A program made the translations under genes and the position numbers. The notes beneath the pieces are model-generated. The model worked only from the letters and a program-made list of their open reading frames with translations, made no database searches and was not told the origin of the DNA. From NCBI RefSeq assembly GCF_030296935.1, contig NZ_AP028032.1, positions 2,418,001-2,482,000 on the forward strand: DNA of 64,000 nucleotides. Direction: 5' to 3'. The DNA is from Coprobacter fastidiosus (GTDB taxonomy: Bacteria > Bacteroidota > Bacteroidia > Bacteroidales > Coprobacteraceae). Positions 52,646-63,355 of this stretch are shown piece by piece (within the stretch, counting starts at the first letter, position 1; every line of letters starts with the position of its first letter).

Positions 52646-53695
52646 ATGAGAACTTCCGGAAAGTTATGGATAGGGAAATCGGCGGGAGAGGTAATACAAG
52701 GGGAAAACAGTTTTGATATTATCCGGTATTTTTTGTCTTTTGCCGTACTAGTCGGTCATTTTAGGGTGATTACCGGAATTCCGTATTATTTCCCGATGAG
52801 TTCTGTGGATGCGGTACATGGATTTTTTATTTTAAGCGGTTTTCTCGTTTTTTATAGTTATATGCGTAATCCCGATATCCGTCATTATATAGAGAGACGG
52901 ACTCGTCGGATATTGCCTCCCTATGTTTTTATTGTGACTTTGTGCTGGATGGGGGGAGTATTGGTCTCTACTCTTCCTGTGGGAGAATATTTGTTCTCGG
53001 CTCAGTTATGGAAATATATTGTGGCAAATTATTCTTTTCTTAATTTTATTGAGCCTGCTTTGCCCGGCTGTTTTCAGGGTGAAGCCGTAAACGGTTCTCT
53101 ATGGACGATGAAGGTGGAAATTCTGTTATATATAACAGTGCCGATAGTATATTATTTGATGAAAAGGTTTCGGTCTTTTCCTGTTTTTATTGTCATATTT
53201 ATATTTTCTACACTATATAATGAATTATTTTATTATTTGAATGAGAAAACGGGGAATGAAATATTCGGAATTTTGAAAAGACAGGTAGGCGGGCAACTCC
53301 TTTATTTTTATTCCGGAACATTGGTTTTGCTGTGTTTTGATTATTTCCGTAGATATATTAAGTTTTTATTTCCGGTCGCGGTATTGGTGTGCTATTTTAG
53401 ATATGATGTGCCTTTATTAATATATGTCGAGCCATTAGCTTTTGCTGTGGTGCTTATCGGGTGTGCGTATTATATAAAATGGTTTGTTTTTATGCGTAAA
53501 TTCGGAAATGTAGCATACGGAATCTATTTGTTTCATTTTCCGGTTATCCAGCTCTCTGTTTGGTTGGGTATTAATGAAAAAAGTCATATTCTTTGTTTTG
53601 CTTTTTGTGTTGCGGGAACATTGTTGCTGTCTATTTTATCGTGGCTTTTGCTGGAAAAACCGATTCTTTCCAATAGAATGTTTTCTTCTAAATAG
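52646..53695 (+). CDS. acyltransferase 3 family membrane protein
   Basis: From ATG 52646 this is a 349-residue integral membrane protein of the acyltransferase 3 (OatA/NodX-type) family. FDIIRYFLSFAVLVGHF carries the conserved His of the first helix, and the ERRTRRILPPY loop is the family's Arg-rich motif. About ten membrane helices follow. Such enzymes transfer acetyl or other acyl groups to extracytoplasmic polysaccharides, peptidoglycan or lipids. I rejected an upstream TTG start because it lies inside the preceding terminator. No polysaccharide genes adjoin it, so the acceptor is unknown. Confidence 0.87.
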   Translation: MRTSGKLWIGKSAGEVIQGENSFDIIRYFLSFAVLVGHFRVITGIPYYFPMSSVDAVHGFFILSGFLVFYSYMRNPDIRHYIERRTRRILPPYVFIVTLCWMGGVLVSTLPVGEYLFSAQLWKYIVANYSFLNFIEPALPGCFQGEAVNGSLWTMKVEILLYITVPIVYYLMKRFRSFPVFIVIFIFSTLYNELFYYLNEKTGNEIFGILKRQVGGQLLYFYSGTLVLLCFDYFRRYIKFLFPVAVLVCYFRYDVPLLIYVEPLAFAVVLIGCAYYIKWFVFMRKFGNVAYGIYLFHFPVIQLSVWLGINEKSHILCFAFCVAGTLLLSILSWLLLEKPILSNRMFSSK

Positions 53696-53731
53696 TTTTC
53701 TACTTTTGAGAATGGATTTATCACTAGAGAT

Positions 53732-54328
53732 TCAGAACAGTTCGAGTTGCCGCTCGAGAAGCTGGAAGGTCATTCGGTGATAAGGTGTAGTTCCGAATTC
53801 TCGGATTGCGGTTCGATGAGCCTTAGTGGGATAACCTTTGTTTTTATCCCAGTTATATTGTGGATATTGCTCATGAAGGACATTCATATAATCGTCTCGA
53901 TATGTTTTTGCTAACACGGATGCTGCTGCGATTGATAGAAAACGTCCGTCTCCTTTTATTTCACAACTATGCGGAATATTTTGGTACGGTTTGAATCGGT
54001 TGCCGTCGATTAGAAGATACTCGGGGCGTACTGATAATTGTTCGATGGCACGATGCATTGCAAGGAAAGATGCGTTCAGAATATTTATTTTGTCAATTTC
54101 TTCCGGTGATACGCAGCCTACAGCCCAAGCGATAGCTTCTTTTTCTATTAAAGGTCGGAGTTCATATCGTTGTTTTTCGGTCAGTTTCTTTGAGTCGTTT
54201 AATGTCTCACATGTGAAATCGGATGGTAAAATGACCGCTGCTGCATATACGGCACCGGCCAGACAACCGCGGCCGGCTTCATCGCATCCGGCTTCGACAA
54301 CATTTTTATTTTTGTATTGTAGTAGCAT
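53732..54328 (-). CDS. rnhB: ribonuclease HII
   Basis: A 198-residue RNase HII that cleaves RNA in RNA/DNA hybrids and single ribonucleotides in DNA. The metal-binding motif [15 protein letters not shown] (Asp-Glu-Gly-Arg-Gly) is N-terminal, and YLLIDGNRF and [12 protein letters not shown] carry the other acidic residues. It follows the restriction-endonuclease-like gene by 7 bases on the same strand and is probably co-transcribed with it. Confidence 0.96.
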   Translation of the reverse strand: MLLQYKNKNVVEAGCDEAGRGCLAGAVYAAAVILPSDFTCETLNDSKKLTEKQRYELRPLIEKEAIAWAVGCVSPEEIDKINILNASFLAMHRAIEQLSVRPEYLLIDGNRFKPYQNIPHSCEIKGDGRFLSIAAASVLAKTYRDDYMNVLHEQYPQYNWDKNKGYPTKAHRTAIREFGTTPYHRMTFQLLERQLELF

Positions 54329-54335
54329 TATCTGT

Positions 54336-55430
54336 TTATATTATTATTTCGATATTGAGTTTGATAAACCATTGTCCATTTTCTTTTTCGACAAATCCGA
54401 ATTTATGTGTTTTGCTATCTCCCATAGATAGTTTTGCGTTTTGGTAAAGATATTTGTCAAATTCAGCTCGTTTTGTTGAGTCGAGTAGTTCTATTTCTCC
54501 GCATGTGTCGATTATGGCAAATGTCCGAGTGTGCCCGTATCCTCGATAGCGTTTTGTCGATCGTAAGCCTGTGGCTAAAGCATATAAAAATTGTTGTACT
54601 TTGTATTCGTAAAAATTGTTTTTGTAAATTAACTCCTCTTTTATTTTATAAGGGTTAGTATTTTTTATTTCGGTTATTATTTCAGGGATTGCGGACAATC
54701 CGGTTGTGTAAAATAACCGTGTTATTTCTGCAAGTAATTTAGGGAAATGCAGGTCTATCATGCATAAATTTTCTAAAAAGAATTTATTTTCAGTTGTTGT
54801 ATATTTTAACTTCCCTCCCAGTCTATAAATCTCTGTAAGCCGTTGCTGTACTTCTTGAGCTCCGTCAATTCTGTTGATACGATTGCTTTCAGGGTTGGAG
54901 AATTTAACATTCTGGATGTCGTATTTCAGATTGTTTGCCCGGTTGGCAGGCAATATGTTCCATTTAGATTTTATACAAACAGTAATTTCTTGGCGTTGAG
55001 CGATCTCTTTTTCCGGATCGAAATAAATGACAGAAAAATCGCTTTTGTCATCTGCTGTGCTTTGAAACCATGTATAATGGAGAGTTTCGAGAATGGGATC
55101 ACAACTTGGAACAGAATAATCGTTTTCTTTTGTCTCTTGTAAGGTTGAAAGAATTTCTGTAGCAGCATTTTTACATTTTATACGAGGCATTCTTTGAGTC
55201 TCTTCACCCCGTCTGACTAAGACTTCAGTCGGTGTCAGTTGATATGTTATTTTTCCGCATTCGTCGTTTCTTATAAGTTTTGAAACCGGATAGAAAGAGT
55301 ATTCGTTTTGAAAATTATCTTTGTAAAAATAAATATTTCCTTCATTGATTATATGTAGTAAGGCATACGCTTTAGCCCATTCTGTTTGGTTTCCTATAAG
55401 CTGCATAAAGATAAAATTTGGAGTGTTCAT
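54336..55430 (-). CDS. probable HpaII-like type II restriction endonuclease family protein
   Basis: A 364-residue protein from ATG 55430 ([10 protein letters not shown]). Several blocks resemble the HpaII-type endonuclease family from memory: the opening [20 protein letters not shown], a central segment [10 protein letters not shown] (about 145-154) followed by [13 protein letters not shown] that fits the IKS...LLNA..TNF core of many type II enzymes, [13 protein letters not shown], and the terminal FIKLNIEI. The lysine in CIKS would be the PD-(D/E)xK-type catalytic residue, with Cys where Ser or Glu is usual. No methyltransferase is adjacent. Hand counts of three 60-base lines (54601, 54661, 54781) give 13, 21 and 18 G+C, lower than a counted rnhB line (24), suggesting acquisition. 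Family assignment needs a profile search. Confidence 0.6.
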   Translation of the reverse strand: MNTPNFIFMQLIGNQTEWAKAYALLHIINEGNIYFYKDNFQNEYSFYPVSKLIRNDECGKITYQLTPTEVLVRRGEETQRMPRIKCKNAATEILSTLQETKENDYSVPSCDPILETLHYTWFQSTADDKSDFSVIYFDPEKEIAQRQEITVCIKSKWNILPANRANNLKYDIQNVKFSNPESNRINRIDGAQEVQQRLTEIYRLGGKLKYTTTENKFFLENLCMIDLHFPKLLAEITRLFYTTGLSAIPEIITEIKNTNPYKIKEELIYKNNFYEYKVQQFLYALATGLRSTKRYRGYGHTRTFAIIDTCGEIELLDSTKRAEFDKYLYQNAKLSMGDSKTHKFGFVEKENGQWFIKLNIEIII

Positions 55431-55576
55431 GAACAAAAATACAAGATATTTTGTTTATCTTATACTTCGTGGGAGAAAAATGAAGGTTTGCCGATCGAAA
55501 AATTGATTCGATGAGGTTTGGTTGATTTTATGTAATTTGTTGTGTTGTTATTTAGTTTGATTTAAAGTTGGAAGAT

Positions 55577-55613
55577 GGAGGACGATTCTGTAGTGGGATT
55601 GTCCTCTTTTCTT
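55577..55613 (+). terminator. terminator-like hairpin upstream of the rpsL promoter
   Basis: GAGGACGATTC (55578-55588) pairs with GGATTGTCCTC (55596-55606), mostly by Watson-Crick pairs, followed by TTTTCTTT on the plus strand. The nearest plus-strand gene ends 1.9 kb upstream, so it may end a small RNA or insulate the ribosomal operon. Confidence 0.6.
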
Positions 55614-55708
55614 TAAATGTACAGATTTTTTTCTCGTTATTTTTATTTTTGAGTTTTTGATGTGCATTAGAAAGAGTGTGAAGTTGCGAGAATTTTATTC
55701 TCTTTTTA

Positions 55709-55740
55709 TTTGGTTTCTAATGATTTAGTGGTTATCTTTG
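55709..55740 (+). promoter_or_regulatory. Bacteroidota-type promoter of the str operon
   Basis: TTTG (55709-55712) and TATCTTTG (55733-55740) with a 20-base spacer match the Bacteroidota consensus closely. The start site would be near 55747, leaving an unusually long rpsL leader of about 135 bases that could hold regulation. Confidence 0.8.
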
Positions 55741-55881
55741 CATCGTTTTTGATGGTAAAATAGGCCGGTGCACTTATGTAACTATTTGATAGGCAGGGTG
55801 TAATGGCTATTTTGGCGTCTTTTACGTAGAAATAAAAAATTGCGATTTATAAATTTAAAGATTAAAAAAAAGTTCTAAGAA

Positions 55882-56283
55882 ATGCCTACAATTCAGCAAT
55901 TAGTAAGAAAAGGACGGGTTGTTTTGGAAGACAAAAGTAAATCTCCTGCATTGGATTCATGTCCTCAAAGACGTGGGGTTTGTGTCAGGGTTTATACTAC
56001 GACTCCCAAGAAGCCTAACTCTGCAATGCGTAAAGTAGCAAGGGTGCGTTTGACAAATGGTAAAGAGGTTAACTCTTATATTCCGGGAGAAGGACACAAT
56101 TTGCAAGAACACTCTATCGTATTGGTGCGGGGTGGTCGTGTGAAAGACCTTCCGGGTGTGCGTTATCACATTGTTCGCGGTACTTTGGATACTGCAGGTG
56201 TTGGTGGCCGTACGCAACGCCGCTCAAAATACGGTGCTAAGAGACCGAAACCGGGTGCTCCTGCAGCAAAAGGTAAAAAGTAA
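55882..56283 (+). CDS. rpsL: 30S ribosomal protein S12
   Basis: A 133-residue S12, part of the decoding centre. [20 protein letters not shown] and [12 protein letters not shown] are the conserved loops; lysines in PKKPNS and RVKDLPG correspond to the streptomycin-sensitive forms of positions 43 and 88 in Escherichia coli numbering. First gene of the str operon. Confidence 0.98.
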   Translation: MPTIQQLVRKGRVVLEDKSKSPALDSCPQRRGVCVRVYTTTPKKPNSAMRKVARVRLTNGKEVNSYIPGEGHNLQEHSIVLVRGGRVKDLPGVRYHIVRGTLDTAGVGGRTQRRSKYGAKRPKPGAPAAKGKK

Positions 56284-56437
56284 TTTTGTCGAAGGACAAA
56301 GAAGAGAATTTAAAATTAGTGTAAAACGCTAGTTTGAGTTTATTGGATAGGCTGATTAGGTTGAGTAAATAAAGCCGGCGGGCTTTGTTGAAGATGTGAT
56401 AAGCAACCAAAAACAAGAACAACAATTTTTTGTAAAA

Positions 56438-56914
56438 ATGAGAAAAGCAAAACCAAAGAAACGGGTCGTTCTTCCTGATCCGGTCTTCAGTGATGTTAAG
56501 GTTACGAAGTTCGTTAACCATTTAATGTATGATGGCAAGAAAAATGTTGCCTATACGATTTTCTATACTGCTTTGGAAAATGTAAAGACGAAATTGTCTG
56601 ATGACGAAAAATCGGCTCTTGAAATTTGGAAAAAAGCATTGGAAAATATTACTCCTCAAGTAGAGGTGAAATCTCGCCGTGTGGGTGGTGCTACATTTCA
56701 AGTTCCTACGGAAATCCGCCCCGATCGTAAAGAATCTATTTCAATGAAAAATTTAATACAGTATGCCCGTAAAAGAGGCGGTAAGACGATGGCAGACAAG
56801 TTGGCTGCAGAAATCGTTGACGCTTATAATGAACAGGGCGGAGCTTTCAAACGGAAAGAAGATATGCACAAAATGGCCGAGGCTAACCGTGCATTTGCTC
56901 ACTTTAGATTTTAA
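56438..56914 (+). CDS. rpsG: 30S ribosomal protein S7
   Basis: A 158-residue S7, the 16S rRNA 3'-domain assembly initiator. I chose ATG 56438 ([15 protein letters not shown]), which matches the family start; a longer frame begins 42 bases upstream but its extension resembles no S7. It lies 154 bases after rpsL, a rather long gap within the operon. Confidence 0.97.
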   Translation: MRKAKPKKRVVLPDPVFSDVKVTKFVNHLMYDGKKNVAYTIFYTALENVKTKLSDDEKSALEIWKKALENITPQVEVKSRRVGGATFQVPTEIRPDRKESISMKNLIQYARKRGGKTMADKLAAEIVDAYNEQGGAFKRKEDMHKMAEANRAFAHFRF

Positions 56915-56939
56915 TTGAAAATAAACAAGGAATACAACG

Positions 56940-59063
56940 ATGGCAAAAGCTGATGAATTATTGAAATATACCAGAAATATTGGTATTATGGCACATATCG
57001 ATGCCGGAAAGACTACGACTTCTGAACGTATTCTTTTCTATACCGGATTGACTCATAAAATCGGTGAGGTACATGACGGGGCAGCGACAATGGACTGGAT
57101 GGAGCAGGAGCAGGAACGAGGTATTACGATTACCTCTGCTGCGACTACTACATGGTGGAATTATGCTGGAGATAAATTTAAGATAAACCTGATCGATACT
57201 CCGGGGCACGTGGATTTTACTGCAGAGGTAGAACGTTCGCTTCGTATATTGGATGGAGCTGTTGCTGCATTTTGTGCTGTAGGTGGTGTTGAGCCTCAGT
57301 CCGAAACAGTATGGCGTCAGGCTGATAAATATAATGTTCCGCGTATCGGTTATGTGAATAAAATGGACCGCTCAGGGGCAAACTTCTTTGAAGTAGTGCG
57401 TCAATTGAAAGATGTGCTCGGTGCAAACCCTTGCCCGATTGTTATTCCTATTGGAGCGGAAGAAACATTCAAGGGATTGATCGACCTGATCACTATGAAG
57501 GCTATTTATTGGCATGATGAGACGATGGGGGCGGATTTCAGCATTGAAGAAATTCCGGCAAGTTTAAAAGAAGAGGCTGAAGAATGGCGTGAAAAGATGC
57601 TTGAGAAGGCTGCGGAATGTGATGATGCATTGATGGAAAAATTCTTTGATGATCCTACTACGATTACGGAAGACGAAATACGTGCTGCTATCCGTAAAGG
57701 TACTTTGGCAATGCAAATCGTTCCGATGCTTTGTGGGTCTTCTTTCAAGAATAAAGGAGTTCAAACTTTGTTGAATGCCGTTTGTGCTTATTTGCCGAGT
57801 CCTGTAGATACGCCGGCTATCATTGGTCATGATCCTAATGATCCGGATAAAGAAATTTCAAGAAAACCGTCTTCAGAAGAACCGATGGCTGCTTTGGCGT
57901 TCAAAATAGCTGTCGATCCGTATGTGGGACGTCTTTGTTTCTTCCGTGTTTATTCTGGAGAAATCCCGGCCGGATCGTATGTGTTGAATACTCGTTCGGG
58001 TAAAAAAGAACGTGTATCTCGTTTGTTCCAGATGCATTCTAATAAACAAAATCCTAAGGACGTTATCGGTTGTGGTGATATCGGCGCCGGCGTTGGTTTT
58101 AAAGATATCCGTACCGGTGATACTCTATGTGCAGAAGATGCTCCGATTGTTCTTGAATCTATGGATTTCCCTGATCCGGTTATCGGTATTGCTGTTGAGC
58201 CTAAGACTCAAAAGGATATGGATAAACTTAGTCTCGGTTTGCAGAAATTGGCAGAAGAGGATCCAACCTTTACTGTTAAGTCTGATGAGGAAACAGGCCA
58301 GACGGTTATTAGTGGTATGGGTGAACTTCATCTTGATATTATCATTGATCGTCTGAAACGTGAATTCAAAGTTGAGTGTAATCAAGGTCGTCCTCAGGTA
58401 TCCTATAAAGAAGCTATTACTCAACCGGTTGAGCTTCGCGAAGTTTATAAAAAGCAAACGGGTGGACGTGGTAAATTTGCTGATATTATCGTTCGTGTTG
58501 AACCTGCAGATCCTGATTTTGAAGGAAGTTTGCAGTTTGTCGATGAAGTGAAAGGTGGTAATATCCCCAAAGAATTCATCCCTTCTATCCAGAAAGGTTT
58601 TACTACGGCAATGAGAAATGGTGTATTGGCCGGATATCCGCTGGATCAGTTGAAGGTTACTGTAATCGACGGATCTTTCCATCCTGTCGATTCTGACCAG
58701 TTATCATTCGAGGTTTGTGCTATTCAAGCGTTTAAAAAAGCGTGTGAAAAAGCAAAACCCGTGTTGCTCGAGCCGATTATGAAGATCGAAGTTGTGACTC
58801 CGGAAGAAAGCATGGGTGATGTGATCTCTGACTTGAACAAGCGTCGTGGTCAGGTAGAGGGAATGGAATCAAGCCGTTCAGGTGCTCGTATCGTGAAAGC
58901 GAAAGCTCCTTTGGCAGAAATGTTCGGATATGTGACTTCTTTACGTACGATTACCTCAGGACGTGCAACATCTACTATGACGTTCTCTCATTATGCAGAG
59001 GTCAGCACAGCAATTGCAAAACAAGTATTGACTGAAGCTCAAGGACGCGTAGATTTATTATAA
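56940..59063 (+). CDS. fusA: elongation factor G
   Basis: A 707-residue translocase GTPase. G-domain motifs [13 protein letters not shown] (about 18-30), DTPGHVDFT and NKMDRSGA are intact, and domains II to V follow to the ...[12 protein letters not shown] terminus. It catalyses ribosomal translocation. The gene order rpsL-rpsG-fusA is standard, but tuf does not follow as it does in enterobacteria. Confidence 0.98.
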   Translation: MAKADELLKYTRNIGIMAHIDAGKTTTSERILFYTGLTHKIGEVHDGAATMDWMEQEQERGITITSAATTTWWNYAGDKFKINLIDTPGHVDFTAEVERSLRILDGAVAAFCAVGGVEPQSETVWRQADKYNVPRIGYVNKMDRSGANFFEVVRQLKDVLGANPCPIVIPIGAEETFKGLIDLITMKAIYWHDETMGADFSIEEIPASLKEEAEEWREKMLEKAAECDDALMEKFFDDPTTITEDEIRAAIRKGTLAMQIVPMLCGSSFKNKGVQTLLNAVCAYLPSPVDTPAIIGHDPNDPDKEISRKPSSEEPMAALAFKIAVDPYVGRLCFFRVYSGEIPAGSYVLNTRSGKKERVSRLFQMHSNKQNPKDVIGCGDIGAGVGFKDIRTGDTLCAEDAPIVLESMDFPDPVIGIAVEPKTQKDMDKLSLGLQKLAEEDPTFTVKSDEETGQTVISGMGELHLDIIIDRLKREFKVECNQGRPQVSYKEAITQPVELREVYKKQTGGRGKFADIIVRVEPADPDFEGSLQFVDEVKGGNIPKEFIPSIQKGFTTAMRNGVLAGYPLDQLKVTVIDGSFHPVDSDQLSFEVCAIQAFKKACEKAKPVLLEPIMKIEVVTPEESMGDVISDLNKRRGQVEGMESSRSGARIVKAKAPLAEMFGYVTSLRTITSGRATSTMTFSHYAEVSTAIAKQVLTEAQGRVDLL

Positions 59064-59078
59064 GATAATAAAAAAAGT

Positions 59079-59108
59079 AGCAGGTTAGCGAATGACTCTT
59101 AACCTGCT
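59079..59108 (+). terminator. hairpin between fusA and rpsJ
   Basis: AGCAGGTTA (59079-59087) pairs perfectly with TAACCTGCT (59100-59108); T-rich sequence follows. It marks the str/S10 boundary and may act as a partial terminator or processing site. Confidence 0.6.
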
Positions 59109-59148
59109 GCTTAATATGTTTTTAATTTTTCAAATCAATAAAACACGA

Positions 59149-59451
59149 ATGAGTCAAAAAATTAGAATTAAATTGAAATCTTATGATCATAACTTGGTCG
59201 ATAAATCGGCTGAGAAGATCGTAAAGACTGTGAAAGCAAGCGGGGCCGTTGTAAGCGGGCCTATACCTTTGCCTACACACAAACGTATTTTCACTGTAAA
59301 CCGTTCGACTTTTGTCAATAAAAAGTCGAGAGAGCAGTTTGAATTGTCTTCTTACAAAAGACTGATCGATATTTACAGTTCTACTGCAAAGACTGTAGAT
59401 GCATTGATGAAATTGGAATTGCCGAGCGGTGTAGAAGTAGAAATTAAAGTG
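59149..59451 (+). CDS. rpsJ: 30S ribosomal protein S10
   Basis: A 100-residue S10 ([14 protein letters not shown] ... VEVEIKV). The ATG at 59149 matches the family start; an open frame extends upstream across the hairpin but resembles no S10. The stop codon follows at 59452-59454. First gene of the S10 cluster; homologues also join transcription antitermination complexes with NusB. Confidence 0.97.
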
Positions 59452-59472
59452 TAATTTTTTAATTAAAGAGAA

Positions 59473-60090
59473 ATGCCAGGATTATTAGGAAAAAAAATCG
59501 GAATGACATCCGTTTTCAGTGCTGATGGAAAAAATGTTCCATGCACTGTTATCGAAGTGGGTCCTTGTGTAGTTACTCAGATTAAAACTGTTGAAGTTGA
59601 CGGTTATGAAGCTGTTCAGGTAGGTTTTGAAGATAAGAAAGAAAAACATACCAATAAACCAGAAATGGGACACTTCAAAAAGGCCGGAGTAACCCCCAAG
59701 AGACACTTGGCCGAGTTCAAGGGTTTTGAGACAGAGTACAAATTGGGAGATGTTATTTCTATCGATTTGTTCGCAGAAGATGATTTTGTCGATGTAGTCG
59801 GAACTTCGAAAGGAAAAGGTTACCAAGGTGTTGTAAAACGTCATGGTTTTGGAGGTGTTGGCCAAACAACTCATGGTCAGCATAACCGTTTGCGTGCTCC
59901 GGGTTCTATCGGTGCATGTTCTTATCCTGCCCGTGTGTTCAAAGGAACTCGTATGGCTGGTCAAACAGGTAATGAGAGAGTAACTGTACAAAACCTGCAA
60001 GTGTTAAAGGTAATACCAGAACATAATCTTTTGATGATCAAGGGTTCTGTACCGGGATGTAAAGGTTCAATCGTAATAATAGAAAAGTAA
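59473..60090 (+). CDS. rplC: 50S ribosomal protein L3
   Basis: A 205-residue L3 ([15 protein letters not shown] start; [19 protein letters not shown] is the loop reaching the peptidyl transferase centre). Its TAA overlaps the rplD ATG by one base, indicating translational coupling. Confidence 0.98.
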   Translation: MPGLLGKKIGMTSVFSADGKNVPCTVIEVGPCVVTQIKTVEVDGYEAVQVGFEDKKEKHTNKPEMGHFKKAGVTPKRHLAEFKGFETEYKLGDVISIDLFAEDDFVDVVGTSKGKGYQGVVKRHGFGGVGQTTHGQHNRLRAPGSIGACSYPARVFKGTRMAGQTGNERVTVQNLQVLKVIPEHNLLMIKGSVPGCKGSIVIIEK

Positions 60091-60710
60091 TGGAACTGAG
60101 CGTATATAACATAAAAGGTGAAGATACAGGAAAAAAGGTTACGTTGAACGATGCTGTCTTCGGCATTGACGTTAACGAACATGCCATATACCTGGATGTG
60201 AAGCAGTTCATGGCTAATAAACGTCAGGGAACTCATAAATCTAAAGAGAGAAGCGAAATCTCGGGAAGTACCCGTAAATTGAAAAAACAAAAAGGTACTG
60301 GTGGTGCTCGTTCTGGAGATATCAATTCTCCGGTAATGGTAGGTGGTGCCCGTGTTTTCGGTCCGAAACCGAGAGATTATAGTTTCAAATTGAATAAAAA
60401 AGTGAAGGCTTTGGCTCGTAAATCGGCTTTGTCGTTGAAAGCTCAAGACAATGCTATTGTCGTGGTAGAAGACTTCTCTTTCGAAGCTCCTAAAACAAAA
60501 GAATTTGTTAGCGTTGCTAAAAACTTGCAACTTGCTGATAAAAAGTTGCTTTTAGTTTTAGCAGACCAAAATAAAAACGTATATTTGTCAGCTCGTAATG
60601 TCGTGAAGGCAAAAGTTGTAACAGTTTCTGAACTAAACACTTACAAAGTACTTGATTGTGCAAGTCTTGTTTTGACCGAAAGTTCAGTTGCTGCTATTAA
60701 TAATTTTTAA
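60090..60710 (+). CDS. rplD: 50S ribosomal protein L4
   Basis: A 206-residue L4. The tunnel-lining extended loop [18 protein letters not shown] is present (about 65-85). L4 autoregulates the S10 operon in enterobacteria; whether it does here is unknown. Confidence 0.97.
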   Translation: MELSVYNIKGEDTGKKVTLNDAVFGIDVNEHAIYLDVKQFMANKRQGTHKSKERSEISGSTRKLKKQKGTGGARSGDINSPVMVGGARVFGPKPRDYSFKLNKKVKALARKSALSLKAQDNAIVVVEDFSFEAPKTKEFVSVAKNLQLADKKLLLVLADQNKNVYLSARNVVKAKVVTVSELNTYKVLDCASLVLTESSVAAINNF

Positions 60711-60728
60711 TGTAAAGGAGGCGAAATA

Positions 60729-61019
60729 ATGGCAATTATTATTAAACCGATTGTTACAGAAAAGATGACTGCTATGGCTGATAAGTTGAATCGCTATGGC
60801 TTTGCAGTTTGTCCGGATGCCAATAAACAGCAAATTAAAAAAGCTGTTGAGGAAATGTATAATGTAACAGTTGTGGATGTAAATACAATGAACCACAAAG
60901 GCAAGAAGAAAAGCCGTTACACAAAAGCTGGTTTGATCGTAGGTAGAACTGCGTCATACAAAAAGGCCTTGGTTACATTGAAAGAAGGTGAATCGATTGA
61001 TTTTTATAGCAATATTTAA
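60729..61019 (+). CDS. rplW: 50S ribosomal protein L23
   Basis: A 96-residue L23 (MAIIIKPIVTEKMTA), a component of the exit-tunnel rim that docks trigger factor and SRP. The conserved VVDVNTMNHKGKKK segment is present. Preceded by AAAGGAGG-like purines (60713-60721), an unusual strong Shine-Dalgarno-like sequence for this phylum. Confidence 0.97.
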   Translation: MAIIIKPIVTEKMTAMADKLNRYGFAVCPDANKQQIKKAVEEMYNVTVVDVNTMNHKGKKKSRYTKAGLIVGRTASYKKALVTLKEGESIDFYSNI

Positions 61020-61026
61020 TTAAAAA

Positions 61027-61851
61027 ATGGCAGTACGTAAATTAAAGCCCACAACACCGGGGCAGAGACACAAAATTATTGGTGCATTTGATAAAATCAC
61101 TGCTAGTGCGCCAGAAAAGTCTCTTGTAGTTGGTTTCAGAAAATCGGGTGGACGTAACAACGAAGGTCATCTTACGATGCGTTATATCGGTGGCGGACAC
61201 AAACGGAAGTACAGAATTATCGATTTCAAGAGAAATAAAGACGGTGTACCGGCAACTGTAAAAAGTATTGAATACGATCCGAACCGTTCGTCTCGTATCG
61301 CATTGCTTTATTATGTTGACGGTGAAAAACGCTACATTATTGCACCTAATGGTCTTGAAGTAGGCGCGACGGTTATGTCAGGTGATACTGCAGCTCCCGA
61401 GGTAGGAAATGCTTTGCCTTTGCAAAATATTCCTATCGGTACTGTAATTCACAACATCGAACTTCGTCCGGGTCAAGGAGCTGCATTGGTTCGTTCGGCC
61501 GGCGTTTTCGCTCAGTTGACTTCGCGAGAAGGAAAGTATGCAATTATCAAATTACCTTCTGGAGAGACGAGAAAGATCCTCTCTACATGTAAGGCTACGA
61601 TTGGTAGTGTAGGTAACTCAGACCATGCATTGGAAAGATCAGGTAAAGCCGGTCGTTCTCGCTGGTTGGGTCGTCGTCCTCGTAACCGAGGTGTTTCTAT
61701 GAACCCTGTCGATCACCCGATGGGTGGTGGTGAAGGTCGTTCATCAGGAGGACATCCGAGATCACGTAAAGGCTTATATGCAAAGGGCCTGAAGACGAGA
61801 GCTCCGAAGAAGCACTCTTCAAAGTATATTATTGAAAGAAGGAAAAAGTAA
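61027..61851 (+). CDS. rplB: 50S ribosomal protein L2
   Basis: A 274-residue L2, essential for subunit joining and peptidyl transferase. The conserved [16 protein letters not shown]-type region appears as [17 protein letters not shown] (about 220), including the critical His. Confidence 0.98.
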   Translation: MAVRKLKPTTPGQRHKIIGAFDKITASAPEKSLVVGFRKSGGRNNEGHLTMRYIGGGHKRKYRIIDFKRNKDGVPATVKSIEYDPNRSSRIALLYYVDGEKRYIIAPNGLEVGATVMSGDTAAPEVGNALPLQNIPIGTVIHNIELRPGQGAALVRSAGVFAQLTSREGKYAIIKLPSGETRKILSTCKATIGSVGNSDHALERSGKAGRSRWLGRRPRNRGVSMNPVDHPMGGGEGRSSGGHPRSRKGLYAKGLKTRAPKKHSSKYIIERRKK

Positions 61852-61870
61852 TCTGATTAATTAAGCAACT

Positions 61871-62140
61871 ATGAGTCGTTCGTTGAAAAAAGGCCCATAT
61901 ATCAGTGTGAAACTGGAAAAGAAAGTTTCGGCTATGGAAGAATCCGGCAAAAAGTCTGTTATCAAGACTTGGTCGAGAGCTTCTATGATTTCTCCGGATT
62001 TTGTAGGACATACTTTCGCAGTTCACAATGGTAATAAATTTATTCCCGTGTATGTTACTGAAAACATGGTAGGACACAAGTTAGGTGAATTTGCACCTAC
62101 TCGTAATTTCCGTGGTCATGGCGGTAACAAAAAGAAATAA
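61871..62140 (+). CDS. rpsS: 30S ribosomal protein S19
   Basis: An 89-residue S19 ([18 protein letters not shown] ... [12 protein letters not shown]), which binds near the A-site finger in the head of the 30S subunit with S13. Confidence 0.98.
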   Translation: MSRSLKKGPYISVKLEKKVSAMEESGKKSVIKTWSRASMISPDFVGHTFAVHNGNKFIPVYVTENMVGHKLGEFAPTRNFRGHGGNKKK

Positions 62141-62187
62141 GGGTCAGTCGGGAATTTGAGAATTTCAAATAAAAAACAGAATTAAAA

Positions 62188-62598
62188 ATGGGTGCAAGAA
62201 AAAAAATATCAGCCGATAAAAGAAAAGAAGCCCTGAAAACAAAGTACTTTGCTAAATTGAACAATGTACCTACTTCGCCCCGTAAAATGCGTTTGGTTGC
62301 AGATATGGTGAGAGGCATGGAGGTATTTAAGGCTTTAGGAGTACTGAAGTTTTCTTCTAAAGAAGCTTCTGCAAGACTGGAAAAATTATTGCGTTCTGCT
62401 ATTGCTAACTGGGAGCAGAAGAATGAACGCAAAGCTGAAAGCGGAGAGCTTTACATTTCAGAAATCTACGTGGATTCTGCTGCAATGCTGAAAAGACTTC
62501 GTCCTGCTCCTCAAGGTAGAGGATATAGAATTCGTAAGCGTTCGAACCACGTAACTTTGTTTGTTGACACAATGAGTAAAAACGATAACCAAATTTAA
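62188..62598 (+). CDS. rplV: 50S ribosomal protein L22
   Basis: A 136-residue L22. The core begins [20 protein letters not shown] (about 27-46), and the tunnel-reaching hairpin [19 protein letters not shown] (about 107-125) is present. A 25-residue N-terminal extension ([15 protein letters not shown]) is lysine-rich and longer than the enterobacterial form. Confidence 0.97.
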   Translation: MGARKKISADKRKEALKTKYFAKLNNVPTSPRKMRLVADMVRGMEVFKALGVLKFSSKEASARLEKLLRSAIANWEQKNERKAESGELYISEIYVDSAAMLKRLRPAPQGRGYRIRKRSNHVTLFVDTMSKNDNQI

Positions 62599-62603
62599 GC
62601 AGG

Positions 62604-63335
62604 ATGGGACAGAAAGTAAATCCGATAAGTAACCGTTTAGGAATCATCCGTGGATGGGATTCTAACTGGTATGGCGGCAAAAATTATGGAGACACGTTGC
62701 TGGAAGACAGCAAAATCCGTAAATATTTGAATGCCCGTCTTGCAAAAGCAAGTGTATCACGTATTGTGATAGAACGTACATTGAAATTGATCACTATAAC
62801 CGTGTGCACAGCACGTCCGGGTATCATCATCGGTAAAGGCGGTCAGGAAGTTGATAAACTGAAAGAAGAGCTGAAAAAGATTACCGATAAAGATGTTCAG
62901 ATCAATATCTATGAAGTGAAGAGGCCTGAATTGGACGCAACGATCGTTGCTAGTAACATCGCTCGCCAGATAGAAGGCAAGATCGCTTATCGCCGTGCCG
63001 TTAAAATGGCTATCGCCTCTACCATGCGTATGGGTGCAGAAGGTATCAAAGTCCAAGTTTCCGGCCGTTTGAATGGAGCAGAAATGGCGCGTTCCGAAAT
63101 GTATAAAGAAGGACGTACTCCTTTGCATACATTGCGTGCCGATATCGATTATGCTCTGGTAGAAGCTCTCACTAAAGTGGGGTTGATCGGTGTTAAGGTT
63201 TGGATTTGCCGTGGAGAAATTTACGGAAAGAAAGATCTTGCTCCTTCATTTACCAGCTCGAAAGAGACTCGCGGTAATAATGGCGGTGGCATGGGAGCTA
63301 AAAAAGGCTTCAAAAAACAAAAAAGTAATCGTTAA
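62604..63335 (+). CDS. rpsC: 30S ribosomal protein S3
   Basis: A 243-residue S3 with the KH domain motif [16 protein letters not shown] (about 72-87). The C-terminal 30 residues are Gly/Lys-rich. It lines the mRNA entry channel with S4 and S5. Confidence 0.98.
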   Translation: MGQKVNPISNRLGIIRGWDSNWYGGKNYGDTLLEDSKIRKYLNARLAKASVSRIVIERTLKLITITVCTARPGIIIGKGGQEVDKLKEELKKITDKDVQINIYEVKRPELDATIVASNIARQIEGKIAYRRAVKMAIASTMRMGAEGIKVQVSGRLNGAEMARSEMYKEGRTPLHTLRADIDYALVEALTKVGLIGVKVWICRGEIYGKKDLAPSFTSSKETRGNNGGGMGAKKGFKKQKSNR

Positions 63336-63355
63336 ACGAATTGAATTAACAGAAG

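Larger units (their letters stand above)
55437..55881. other. intergenic region upstream of the ribosomal operons
   Basis: These 445 bases contain a plus-strand terminator-like hairpin (55577-55613) not explained by any upstream gene, a strong promoter (55709-55740) and a leader of about 135 bases before rpsL. No protein gene is evident. Confidence 0.75.

Noticed and set aside
58125-58682. 185-codon open frame antisense to fusA
   Set aside because: It mirrors a highly conserved gene; the translation shows no domain or low-complexity-free pattern of a real protein, and no start signals are present.
59485-60530. Long antisense open frames opposite rplC and rplD (171 and 189 codons)
   Set aside because: They are shadows of codon-biased ribosomal protein genes and resemble no family.
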